Part shown: positions 1 through 5,735 of the stretch, in pieces | How the letters are laid out: the number at the start of each line of letters is the position of its first letter | How positions within the stretch are numbered: position 1 is the first letter of the stretch | Source of the DNA: an uncultured euryarchaeote | GTDB lineage: Archaea; Thermoplasmatota; Poseidoniia; Poseidoniales; Thalassarchaeaceae | Assembly: GCA_937876055.1 (NCBI GenBank) | Contig: CALEIW010000140.1 | Span: 1 to 11,571, forward strand | DNA: 11,571 bases | Direction: 5' to 3' | The notes under the pieces: generated by a model | What the model was told of the DNA's origin: nothing | What the model saw: only the letters and a program-made list of their open reading frames with translations | Database searches by the model: none | Program-made: the position numbers and the translations under genes

Positions 1-195
1 CTCGATCCCTTGACTAATTTCCGAAGGAAGGTTAGCGTTAGCCACCGCTTCGGTCAATTTTGCAGGGTCTGTAAAAACTGCAGTTGTTGTTATTTGACTA
101 GATTCGCCACATCTACTGCAGGATGCTTGCGTCCCTTGTCTAGCCCCAAACGAATGGCCACATTTACATCGAAGTAGTAGCCAATTACTCGCCAT
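1..195 (-). CDS. Small zinc-ribbon protein, C-terminus cut by the window edge
   Basis: The 65 visible codons start at ATG 195 and run off the window, so the C-terminus is missing. The N-terminus carries a compact zinc ribbon: CKCG (C10, C12) and CSRCG (C26, C29), linked by a 13-residue loop containing G-x-R-x-G. The order C-x-C-G, loop, C-x-x-C-G, then a short strand and an acidic helix resembles the archaeal DUF1922 family as I remember it (MTH1184-like), but this is a by-eye comparison. No catalytic motif is visible and I infer no specific function; such ribbons usually bind nucleic acid or protein. A TATA-like box about 26 bp upstream of the ATG and no Shine-Dalgarno suggest a leaderless transcript. 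It is divergent from the small membrane protein at 314. Confidence 0.75.
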   Translation of the reverse strand, partial: MASNWLLLRCKCGHSFGARQGTQASCSRCGESSQITTTAVFTDPAKLTEAVANANLPSEISQGIE

Positions 196-218
196 GGCCT
201 ATGCTGAGAAGTCATGGT

Positions 219-230
219 TCAATATATTGT
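219..230 (-). promoter_or_regulatory. TATA-like box of the zinc-ribbon gene, leaderless promoter
   Basis: On the minus strand the palindrome CAATATATTG (220-229) is centred about 29 bp upstream of the ATG at 195. Archaeal TATA boxes sit about 26 bp before the transcription start, which would put initiation at or next to the start codon. No Shine-Dalgarno sequence lies in between, in keeping with leaderless translation. Confidence 0.45.
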
Positions 231-256
231 CTTGAGGCTATAGAGGGTGAAACAGA

Positions 257-266
257 CATATATTTG
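257..266 (+). promoter_or_regulatory. TATA-like box upstream of the small membrane protein gene
   Basis: CATATATTTG is the most TATA-like element in the 118-bp divergent spacer on the plus strand. A start 26 bp downstream would fall near 287, just before ATG 291, which opens a short out-of-frame reading frame, and 27 bp before the GTG at 314. Assigned by pattern only. Confidence 0.35.
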
Positions 267-313
267 ACGGAATTAAGGGTATTCCTAATCATGCAGAACC
301 ACTTGGGCTTAAC

Positions 314-592
314 GTGCAAAACACTCGAATGGTTATCGGTTGGTTAGCATTTTTTCTACTGATTTTCTTTTCGATTTTCTCATTTTTCCAATCCGGCTCG
401 ATAACTGTAGAGGCATGGATTTCGTTACTTCTTTCTCCAGCAGCCCTAGCATTCGCACTTAATCGAAGTAAATGGTGGGAAAGCGATACTAATCGCCCAA
501 GTTCAATATTAGAGGAAGAAAGTATGGAGACGGTTGCAAACAAGGAAGTCCCCAATCCGGAAGAGGACGGATTCGATATCCCTGTAATGTAA
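314..592 (+). CDS. Small membrane protein of unknown function, two predicted helices
   Basis: A 92-residue protein starting at GTG 314, with ATG 329 (residue 6) as an alternative; neither has a Shine-Dalgarno. Two hydrophobic stretches are plain: residues 7-25 (phenylalanine- and leucine-rich) and about 33-50 (ending in A-F-A-L-N-R-S-K-W), joined by a short loop. The charge pattern suggests the 42-residue C-terminal tail is on the cytoplasmic side; that tail is hydrophilic and very acidic (E-rich at 66-71 and 82-85). I recognise no family. The gene is convergent with the protease gene, 10 bp away, and divergent from the zinc-ribbon gene. It is probably real because of the coherent helix-helix-acidic-tail layout, but a reading frame this short cannot be proven from sequence alone. 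Confidence 0.6.
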   Translation: MQNTRMVIGWLAFFLLIFFSIFSFFQSGSITVEAWISLLLSPAALAFALNRSKWWESDTNRPSSILEEESMETVANKEVPNPEEDGFDIPVM

Positions 593-602
593 GGGAAATC
601 GG

Positions 603-1820
603 TCAATTGCCCCAATATGCTTCTCGCATTGCTTGATTGGCTTCCATACATGCCACAACATCTGCGGGCCGCTGTGGCATAGAATCAATTCCTGCTAGGT
701 GATTATACAATGGTTGAATGTTGGACAAATTGACAACACCCCATCCAACTTGTGTACAAGGAGCAACAGGTGATATCGGTAATGTGCCCGAAGTAGGATC
801 CCATGTTGATGCACTAGGATACCATGCAGACAAATTTAGAGCATCACGTATATTGTCGTTGGAGACGGATAGATTTGTGCCGTTAACAAGTAAACCACCT
901 CGTTCTTCAGAAGCACCACTCATTAGGTCTCCTGAATCTTCTCGTAGCATAGTCAATACCATGCTAAGAATTCCTGCTGTCCTAGGTGTTGCAAAAGAGG
1001 TGCCAGATGTTTGATGGTATCCATCGATGTCATCATGGTTAGGTAGCATCTGAGTCCAATCAGCGGCAATATCTGGATAAGAACCACTCATGGTTTCCTT
1101 TTGGTCATCTTCTTCTTCCGCATATCCAGATACACCGATTGACCAAGGAGGGCCTGCGGTTGGGTCTTGCACTGCGGGAGAAGGGGTATTGTCTGCTGCT
1201 CCAGTGTGGATTTTCTTATTTTCAACGACCGCCACTCTTGTTGAGTCCTCGATTCCGGGTACGGGAATCGATCCAATTGGACCAAATGAGGTGGTGATTA
1301 TGTCGACTAAGGGTTGGTTGGCGGCAGCTAATACAGCAGCGTCACTAAATCCTTCGACAAAGAAAATTATCGCATCTGGGTTAGCATCTAAAACGGCTCC
1401 AGTGACGGCGGTTCCATGACCATCAGAAGGATCGTCTAGGATGGGAATATCCGTCCCATCATCTGGTGTTGTAGCAATTATTCTGGTGCCGGGGAAGTAC
1501 ACTATATCCGAGGAAGTAATTACATCCCAACAAGTTTCTCTGTCGGCCTCATATCGTTCTTGCCAAGTGCCCTCAGTGGTGATATTACACCACATAGTTA
1601 CACCTAGACCATCCAGCATCCATTCTGGTAGAGTCTCATTGAAAACGAAATGATTGTGATATACATTTATCCCAGTATCAATTGGCGCAACTATACTGTA
1701 TGCATTGGCAGTTTGTTCGTCAATAATTTCTACTTCATCAGGGTCATTAGTATGTATACAACCCGCGAGTACTGAGGACAGCATCACCAATGAAACAACG
1801 ACGCAGGGTGCAATCCTCAT
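603..1820 (-). CDS. Subtilisin-like (S8) serine protease, predicted lipoprotein
   Basis: A 405-residue exported endopeptidase. Residues 1-21 form a signal sequence ending in the lipobox L-A-G-C (C21), so the mature protein is probably anchored to the outer face of the membrane by a lipid on C21. The S8 triad is complete: Asp48 in I-D-T-G-I, His135 in D-G-H-G-T-A-V-T-G, and Ser275 in G-T-S-F-A-T-P; Asn211 is the likely oxyanion residue. The His-Asn-Ser spacing is close to that of subtilisin, but Asp to His is 87 residues against about 32 in subtilisin, so roughly 55 residues are inserted, containing C78 and C97, a possible disulfide. No propeptide domain is evident: the catalytic Asp follows only about 27 residues after the lipobox. 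It probably digests external protein for uptake. ATG 1820 directly precedes the signal peptide. It is downstream of fttA on the same strand but has a TATA-like box of its own. Confidence 0.92.
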   Translation of the reverse strand: MRIAPCVVVSLVMLSSVLAGCIHTNDPDEVEIIDEQTANAYSIVAPIDTGINVYHNHFVFNETLPEWMLDGLGVTMWCNITTEGTWQERYEADRETCWDVITSSDIVYFPGTRIIATTPDDGTDIPILDDPSDGHGTAVTGAVLDANPDAIIFFVEGFSDAAVLAAANQPLVDIITTSFGPIGSIPVPGIEDSTRVAVVENKKIHTGAADNTPSPAVQDPTAGPPWSIGVSGYAEEEDDQKETMSGSYPDIAADWTQMLPNHDDIDGYHQTSGTSFATPRTAGILSMVLTMLREDSGDLMSGASEERGGLLVNGTNLSVSNDNIRDALNLSAWYPSASTWDPTSGTLPISPVAPCTQVGWGVVNLSNIQPLYNHLAGIDSMPQRPADVVACMEANQAMREAYWGN

Positions 1821-1853
1821 GACTCATCGGCTAAGGCGAATATGTTTGAGGTT

Positions 1854-1862
1854 GATGTATAG
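1854..1862 (-). promoter_or_regulatory. Possible TATA box of the S8 protease gene
   Basis: Minus-strand CTATACATC lies about 38 bp upstream of ATG 1820, which would give a leader of roughly 10 nt. No convincing Shine-Dalgarno precedes the ATG. It sits in the 58-bp gap after fttA, beside a small inverted repeat (TTGAC-AAA-GTCAA, 1863-1875) and the T-rich fttA 3' end, so the protease is probably transcribed separately. Confidence 0.3.
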
Positions 1863-1878
1863 TTGACAAAGTCAAAAT

Positions 1879-3795
1879 TTACTTCAATCTAAGAGTTTCA
1901 AGGTTGGCAGGCGCATAGGTTTGTACTCTAAATTCATCTCTAAGACCTTGACGGAATGCATTACAAGTTTTTGCGTCTCCATGATGGCAAATTATCTTCC
2001 TAGGGGTAGGATTCAATGCTTTAACGTAGTCCATTAATTGTCGTCTGTCAGAGTGCCCACTGAATCCATCAATTGTTACAACATTACAGGCGATAGGGAC
2101 CATGTGTGTTTGTCCCTTATCCATTAGAGGAACCTCGGCATGCCCTTGTTGTAGTCTGCGTCCTAGAGTTCCAGAGGCTTGATATCCAACAAAACATAGT
2201 GTGTTATTTGTTTCAGGAGCCCAGTGTTTCAAGTATTCAATTATGGGCCCTCCGGTCATCATTCCTGAAGTTGCCAAGACGATACATGGAGAAGGATCGT
2301 AAAGTAATGATTCTCTTTGTTCTCTGCTATCTACCTGCTTGAACCAACTTGAATTGAATGGGTTTTCTTCCCCCCCCTTCAATACCTTACTACGCAAATC
2401 ACGATTGAGGAAATCAGGGTGGCTAGCGTGAATTGCGGTTGCCTCTGAAATCATCCCATCTAACCAAACAGTTACCGGTTTAACCTCGCCGGATTTGAAT
2501 AATTGATCTATTGCTATCATCACCTCTTGCGAGCGCCCTACTGCGAATACTGGACAGAAGATTTTACCTCCCCTCGAGAGAGCTAATTTTACCAAATCTT
2601 GCAATTCCTGTGTAGCATCTGCTCGATTAGGTTGGAAATCTTGCGCGCCGCCGTATGTTGATTCGATAACTAAGGTCTCGACTTTTTGGAATCTTACCGT
2701 AGCAGCATCAAATAACCAAGATCTTTCGTATTTGATGTCGCCTGAAAAGAGTAATCTATGTTCAGATTTTCCTTCTCCAATCTGCATGTAAACACTAGAT
2801 GAACCAAGGATATGTCCTGCGTTTTCTAGTGTGATTTTAACGTCAGGCGCAATATCTGTCTTATCACCCCAGCGAATGTCTACGACGTGTTTGATACATT
2901 CTTGGATGTCCGCCTTTGAATAAGGTGGATCAGCGCCTTCTGCTTGCGAGACTTTGATGTAATCCATTTGCAATAATGTCATCAAATCCCTGGTTGGAGG
3001 TGTACAATATACTGGCCCTCTGTATCCATACCGGAATAGAACAGGAAGCATGGCTATGTGGTCAACGTGAGCGTGGGTAAGTACGATTGCATCGAGATTA
3101 TCCAAAGGAAGTAATTCTGGTGCATTGAAGAATGGCTGGACTTCATTACGATTCATCGTTGGCTTAGCCCCACAATCAACGAGGACTCGTGATTCATTTG
3201 TTGTAACTAAATGCATTGCTCGGCCAACTTCCCGATACGAACCTAAAGCTGTCAGTCTAACCCACGGTTCACCAGCTCTTTTTGGGCGATAAATTCGAGT
3301 ACCAAATTTTCTCAATAGAGATTTCCTTTCATCTGCTAATTCTTTTCGATATCTTCGGATATCATGTTGAGTACGGCTCTCAAAGGCCGGGGCGCGTTCA
3401 ACCGATATTAACCAGCCAATTTCATCTCTGAGATTTTTGATATTGATACCTTTAGGGCCGACTGCAGAAGCAGGATCGTCACATTCCAGGGTGACTTCGG
3501 ATAATGCGGGATCTAGCCAAACATTCCTAACCTCAGCCTCAGCTGGAATAATCTCGTTGACCTTTTGTCGAACCGTACCCTCATCTGCGAGAATATCGGG
3601 ATGCGGCCTTACGATTACCCGGCGCTTGACATTTTTCGCGATTTTGACAGTTAACGATTGACCAGCGCCCCCAAAGGCTTCTGGTTGCTTTGTAATAATT
3701 GCAATCGAACCTGCCTCTACATCGACCTCATAGTCTATGTTTTCGGGCACTAACTTGGATACCCTTTGCTTTACTTCTGTTAATGTTAATCTCAT
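1879..3795 (-). CDS. fttA: Archaeal transcription termination nuclease FttA / aCPSF1 (KH plus metallo-beta-lactamase plus beta-CASP)
   Basis: A 638-residue homologue of eukaryotic CPSF73 that in archaea cleaves nascent RNA behind RNA polymerase and ends transcription. The N-terminal ~140 residues form the tandem KH region, with a G-P-K-G loop at 113-116. The metallo-beta-lactamase domain follows: motif 2 H-A-H-V-D-H at 241-246, motif 3 His328 (G-H-I-L-G), motif 4 Asp353 (S-G-D). The beta-CASP part supplies Glu378 (E-S-T-Y-G-G), His581 (F-S-G-H-S-D) and His604/605 (C-H-H-G-D). All metal ligands are present, so it should be an active zinc endo/5'-3' exonuclease. Length and architecture match the archaeal family (about 635-650). 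ATG 3795 is fixed by a strong GAGGTG Shine-Dalgarno six bases upstream. It is 81 bp downstream of psmB on the same strand, an order I recall from other Euryarchaeota. A run of eight G occurs in the coding strand at 2370-2377 (codons for K-G-G-E), with the frame intact. Confidence 0.96.
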   Translation of the reverse strand: MRLTLTEVKQRVSKLVPENIDYEVDVEAGSIAIITKQPEAFGGAGQSLTVKIAKNVKRRVIVRPHPDILADEGTVRQKVNEIIPAEAEVRNVWLDPALSEVTLECDDPASAVGPKGINIKNLRDEIGWLISVERAPAFESRTQHDIRRYRKELADERKSLLRKFGTRIYRPKRAGEPWVRLTALGSYREVGRAMHLVTTNESRVLVDCGAKPTMNRNEVQPFFNAPELLPLDNLDAIVLTHAHVDHIAMLPVLFRYGYRGPVYCTPPTRDLMTLLQMDYIKVSQAEGADPPYSKADIQECIKHVVDIRWGDKTDIAPDVKITLENAGHILGSSSVYMQIGEGKSEHRLLFSGDIKYERSWLFDAATVRFQKVETLVIESTYGGAQDFQPNRADATQELQDLVKLALSRGGKIFCPVFAVGRSQEVMIAIDQLFKSGEVKPVTVWLDGMISEATAIHASHPDFLNRDLRSKVLKGGEENPFNSSWFKQVDSREQRESLLYDPSPCIVLATSGMMTGGPIIEYLKHWAPETNNTLCFVGYQASGTLGRRLQQGHAEVPLMDKGQTHMVPIACNVVTIDGFSGHSDRRQLMDYVKALNPTPRKIICHHGDAKTCNAFRQGLRDEFRVQTYAPANLETLRLK

Positions 3796-3801
3796 TATTC
3801 A

Positions 3802-3815
3802 CACCTCATCTGAGG
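3802..3815 (-). promoter_or_regulatory. Shine-Dalgarno of fttA inside a small hairpin
   Basis: Minus-strand GAGGTG (3802-3807) is six bases from ATG 3795 and fixes the fttA start. The GAGG half pairs with CCTC immediately 5' of it (CCTCAGATGAGG on the minus strand, 3804-3815), a five-pair stem with a very tight turn. The stem is weak, so any masking of the site would be mild. Confidence 0.6.
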
Positions 3816-3828
3816 ACTCCACCCTCTA

Positions 3829-3850
3829 CCAAAAACCTCGTAATGAGGTT
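3829..3850 (-). terminator. Hairpin plus T-tract between psmB and fttA
   Basis: On the minus strand, 26 bp after the psmB stop, AACCTC-ATTAC-GAGGTT forms a perfect six-pair stem with a five-base loop (3834-3850), and its 3' arm runs into TTTTT followed by GG. It looks like a short intrinsic terminator or attenuator. Archaeal termination depends mainly on the U-tract, often with FttA itself, so the position just ahead of fttA is noteworthy. The stem is AT-rich and short, so it is probably only partly effective if used. Confidence 0.35.
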
Positions 3851-3876
3851 GTAAGGCTAAATGCCGTGGAGATTAT

Positions 3877-4503
3877 CTACAATTTAGATAGTAGGTCTGC
3901 GACCTCTTTGTCTGTTAGTTGTTGGTAGCCTGCATCTTTTGTAATTACTGCAAGATCCATACCATTTCCGCTCGCTGCATCTCTTTGTGCCGAAGCCAAG
4001 AGGGCCTTCGCGGCTACCTTTAGGGCTTGATTCCGACTCATACCGTCCTTGTACTGGTCTTCTAAAACACCGTACATGAAGGGGCTTCCTGAACCAGTGG
4101 CACAGTAAACGTCTGGAATTGAGCCACCTGCTGAGTCTATTGAATATACACTCGGCCCGTCTTCATCGGTTCCAACAATCAAAAGTTGAACATAGTGCGG
4201 CCTACCAACTAGTATGTTTGCGGTTAATGTAGCAGCACCGCGGACAGTCATAGGAGCGTTACGCTTCAGTTCGTATAGCCTCAGTTCTGCCGCAAGGGTT
4301 CTTGATAGTGATTGAGCATGACCTACAAGGCCTGCGGTGGTGAGGGCAACGTTGTTTGAAATTTTGAACAACTTCTTGACGCTCTTGTTTGCAATAAAGT
4401 GCCCCATAGTTGCTCTATGGTCAGCTCCGACCACAACACCGCCGTCGAATGTTATGCCAACAGTACTAGTTCCGGTCTTGACGGCGTCTGCTTCTGCGTT
4501 CAT
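3877..4503 (-). CDS. psmB: Proteasome beta subunit, catalytic
   Basis: A 208-residue subunit of the archaeal 20S proteasome, the N-terminal-threonine protease that degrades proteins delivered by PAN/Cdc48-type ATPases in the cytoplasm. An 11-residue propeptide ends in T-G, and autocleavage would expose Thr12 as Thr1 of the mature enzyme (T-S-T-V-G-I). Counting from there, Asp17 (G-A-D-H-R-A-T-M-G) and Lys33 (K-K-L-F) fall exactly where the family's catalytic residues lie. The glycine-rich S-A-G-G and A-T-G-S-G-S motifs and the late S-G-N-G-M-D-L-A-V-I strand are also present. The length is normal. ATG 4503 is supported by GGTGA six bases upstream. fttA follows on the same strand. The 205-bp upstream region is shared divergently with sepF and carries repeated AATCCG sites. 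Confidence 0.97.
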   Translation of the reverse strand: MNAEADAVKTGTSTVGITFDGGVVVGADHRATMGHFIANKSVKKLFKISNNVALTTAGLVGHAQSLSRTLAAELRLYELKRNAPMTVRGAATLTANILVGRPHYVQLLIVGTDEDGPSVYSIDSAGGSIPDVYCATGSGSPFMYGVLEDQYKDGMSRNQALKVAAKALLASAQRDAASGNGMDLAVITKDAGYQQLTDKEVADLLSKL

Positions 4504-4509
4504 CTGATT

Positions 4510-4514
4510 TCACC
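4510..4514 (-). promoter_or_regulatory. Shine-Dalgarno of psmB
   Basis: GGTGA on the minus strand ends six bases before ATG 4503 and matches the anti-Shine-Dalgarno of 16S rRNA. It supports the start that gives the short 11-residue propeptide. Confidence 0.6.
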
Positions 4515-4531
4515 GCACGGAGACTTCCCTG

Positions 4532-4566
4532 CGGATTGCACTCAAATCCGGCCCCTTATCAATCCG
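4532..4566 (-). repeat. Three AATCCG/CGGATT sites in the psmB leader and promoter
   Basis: AATCCG occurs at 4545-4550 and 4561-4566, and its inverse CGGATT at 4532-4537. The first two copies are 16 bp apart. The 4532 and 4545 copies form a perfect six-pair inverted repeat with a 7-bp spacer. They lie between the putative psmB TATA box (4574-4581) and the start codon, so they could be a repressor operator or a hairpin at the 5' end of the mRNA. Confidence 0.4.
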
Positions 4567-4573
4567 ACGGGGT

Positions 4574-4581
4574 GTTATTAA
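4574..4581 (-). promoter_or_regulatory. Possible TATA box of psmB
   Basis: Minus-strand TTAATAAC is the best TATA-like element upstream of psmB. A start about 26 bp downstream would be near 4552, giving a leader of about 48 nt that holds the GGTGA Shine-Dalgarno and one AATCCG inverted repeat. Assigned by pattern only. Confidence 0.35.
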
Positions 4582-4652
4582 GGGAATGTGCTCAAACTTG
4601 TAATCGGGCTTAGAGCCAATATGTCTCTTAACACAAGGGTGAATAATACAGC

Positions 4653-4661
4653 ATTTTTATC
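4653..4661 (+). promoter_or_regulatory. Possible TATA-like element for the sepF-zpr1 pair
   Basis: The plus strand has an AT-rich ATTTTTATC at 4653-4661, about 50 bp before ATG 4709. A second candidate, AATAATACA (4642-4650), is slightly upstream. A start near 4683 would leave a short leader without a clear Shine-Dalgarno. Which of the two is used cannot be told from sequence. Confidence 0.25.
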
Positions 4662-4708
4662 CAACATCCACCGTATTCCTCAAAGAGCCTACCACCCCGG
4701 AATGAATT

Positions 4709-5116
4709 ATGGCGAAGCCTACTAGGCCCGAACCCAAATGGATCGAGATGCCTAGTTTACCTTCTCAGCCTCGGGATTATTCATTAGACCCAGGTCAAGA
4801 TTACCATGACTTGGGTGAGCTATACATAGATGCGCCAGTGGCTAGAGGAATCGGCGATGTTATTGTTCACAGGGCAATTTTAGATGATATAACAGGAATC
4901 CCTAAACTACTAGATTGGTTATCCGATGGTGATATTGTAATTCTAGAAATGTCGCGCTTAATCACAGTTGAAACCGAATTAAGAATTGCAGTAGATCGAA
5001 TCCAATCTTTTGTTGAAAGCGACTTGTCTGGAGAAGTCATTCGATTAGGCAGCTCGAGATTGTTACTATTGCCATCGACATTTGCTATTTCCGAAGAGCA
5101 AAATACTGCTTACTGA
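4709..5116 (+). CDS. sepF: SepF-like cell division protein, archaeal type
   Basis: A 135-residue protein whose core (about 48-130) matches archaeal SepF: V-I-V-H-R-A-I, a helix, D-G-D-I-V-I-L-E-M (73-81), a long helix (86-104), then G-E-V-I-R-L-G-S-S-R-L-L-L-L-P-S-T-F (108-125). From memory it aligns with Haloferax SepF without large gaps, including the D-Y-x-x-L linker before the core. SepF dimers bind FtsZ and tether the division ring to the membrane. Known SepF proteins begin with a short amphipathic membrane-binding helix; here the first 40 residues are proline-rich and show none. The start cannot move upstream, since an in-frame TGA lies at 4703-4705. No good Shine-Dalgarno precedes ATG 4709. 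The stop codon overlaps the zpr1 Shine-Dalgarno, so the two genes are surely co-expressed. Confidence 0.82.
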   Translation: MAKPTRPEPKWIEMPSLPSQPRDYSLDPGQDYHDLGELYIDAPVARGIGDVIVHRAILDDITGIPKLLDWLSDGDIVILEMSRLITVETELRIAVDRIQSFVESDLSGEVIRLGSSRLLLLPSTFAISEEQNTAY

Positions 5117-5201
5117 GGTGTGAATTTGGAAAGCTCTCTTGATTATCCTTGTCCAATTTGTAATTCAGAGAATGGATTAATTCTCAATGTTCACACCTCA
5201 G
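5113..5201 (+). repeat. 12-bp inverted repeat enclosing the zpr1 start region
   Basis: CTGAGGTGTGAA (5113-5124) and its exact reverse complement TTCACACCTCAG (5190-5201) are separated by 65 bases. The left arm contains the sepF stop, the zpr1 Shine-Dalgarno and the candidate GTG start; the right arm is within zpr1, in codons for V-H-T-S. In mRNA the arms could form a 12-pair stem, extendable by one G-U pair, that hides the ribosome binding site. Confidence 0.6.
5115..5120 (+). promoter_or_regulatory. Shine-Dalgarno of zpr1, decides the start
   Basis: GAGGTG begins inside the sepF stop codon and ends five bases before TTG 5126. The same string, GAGGTGTGAAT, precedes fttA, where the ATG is at nearly the same distance. 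That favours TTG 5126 over GTG 5120, which lies within the Shine-Dalgarno itself. Confidence 0.6.
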
Positions 5202-5731
5202 AAATACCATACTTTGGCGAACACACAGAGATGACAATCATTTGCAACGAGTGCGGTTGGAGGAACACCGATTTTATACCATCGGAAGGAAAGAAACCAA
5301 GTCTCTGGTCACTGGTTATCGATAATTCAGAGTTAATGACTACCAGAGTGGTTAGATCTTCATCTTGCACAGTGAGAATTGTCGAACTGGGCTTGGAAGT
5401 AGAACCTGGTGACAATGCGACAGGCTATATTTCCAACGTAGAGGGAGTGCTAAATCGGTTTTCCGATGCGATCGCAATGATACAACGTAGTGCAATACGA
5501 GATGGCGAAGAAGGAAAGGAAAAAGTTGAATCCTGTCAAGAATTAATTGATAGAATATCTAGAATCAAGAATGGCGAAGAGTCCGTTGAACTATTGTTAC
5601 TAGACCCAAATGGCCATTCTCAAATCTTGCATGAGTCGGCTACATCAACAGATTTGTCCGAGGAGGAAATCGCAGCCTTAGCCACAGGCCCTCAGATACC
5701 CATTTTCAATTCAAGCGACTTTGAAGAATAG
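5126..5731 (+). CDS. ZPR1-type zinc-finger protein, archaeal single-module form
   Basis: A protein of 201 residues with one ZPR1 module. The C4 zinc finger is C-P-I-C (C9, C12) and C-N-E-C-G (C40, C43), enclosing the family signature E-I-P-Y-F-G-E. The beta-rich A domain follows, with V-V-R-S-S-S-C-T-V-R-I-V-E-L-G-L-E-V-x-P and G-x-I-S-N-V-E-G-V-L, and then a charged helix and an acidic tail. Eukaryotic ZPR1 has two such modules, binds eEF1A and acts as its folding chaperone; archaeal proteins have one, and a similar role with aEF1A is an inference. TTG 5126 is chosen because GAGGTG sits five bases upstream; GTG 5120 would add two residues. It is coupled to sepF by overlap of the stop and Shine-Dalgarno, and converges on trpS with a 4-bp gap. 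Confidence 0.9.
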   Translation: MESSLDYPCPICNSENGLILNVHTSEIPYFGEHTEMTIICNECGWRNTDFIPSEGKKPSLWSLVIDNSELMTTRVVRSSSCTVRIVELGLEVEPGDNATGYISNVEGVLNRFSDAIAMIQRSAIRDGEEGKEKVESCQELIDRISRIKNGEESVELLLLDPNGHSQILHESATSTDLSEEEIAALATGPQIPIFNSSDFEE

Positions 5732-5735
5732 TTAC

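Noticed and set aside
289..651. 120-codon minus-strand reading frame across the small membrane gene and the end of the protease gene
   Set aside because: It overlaps two better genes, has low-complexity serine-rich translation and no motif or start signal.
1090..1419. 109-codon plus-strand frame within the S8 protease gene
   Set aside because: It is the antisense of a gene with a complete catalytic triad; composition is serine/threonine/alanine-biased as expected for an antisense shadow.
5155..5200. Short antisense frame beginning TTG, preceded by the inverted copy of the GAGGTG Shine-Dalgarno within zpr1
   Set aside because: The frame has only about 14 codons; the Shine-Dalgarno is a by-product of the inverted repeat, not evidence of a gene.
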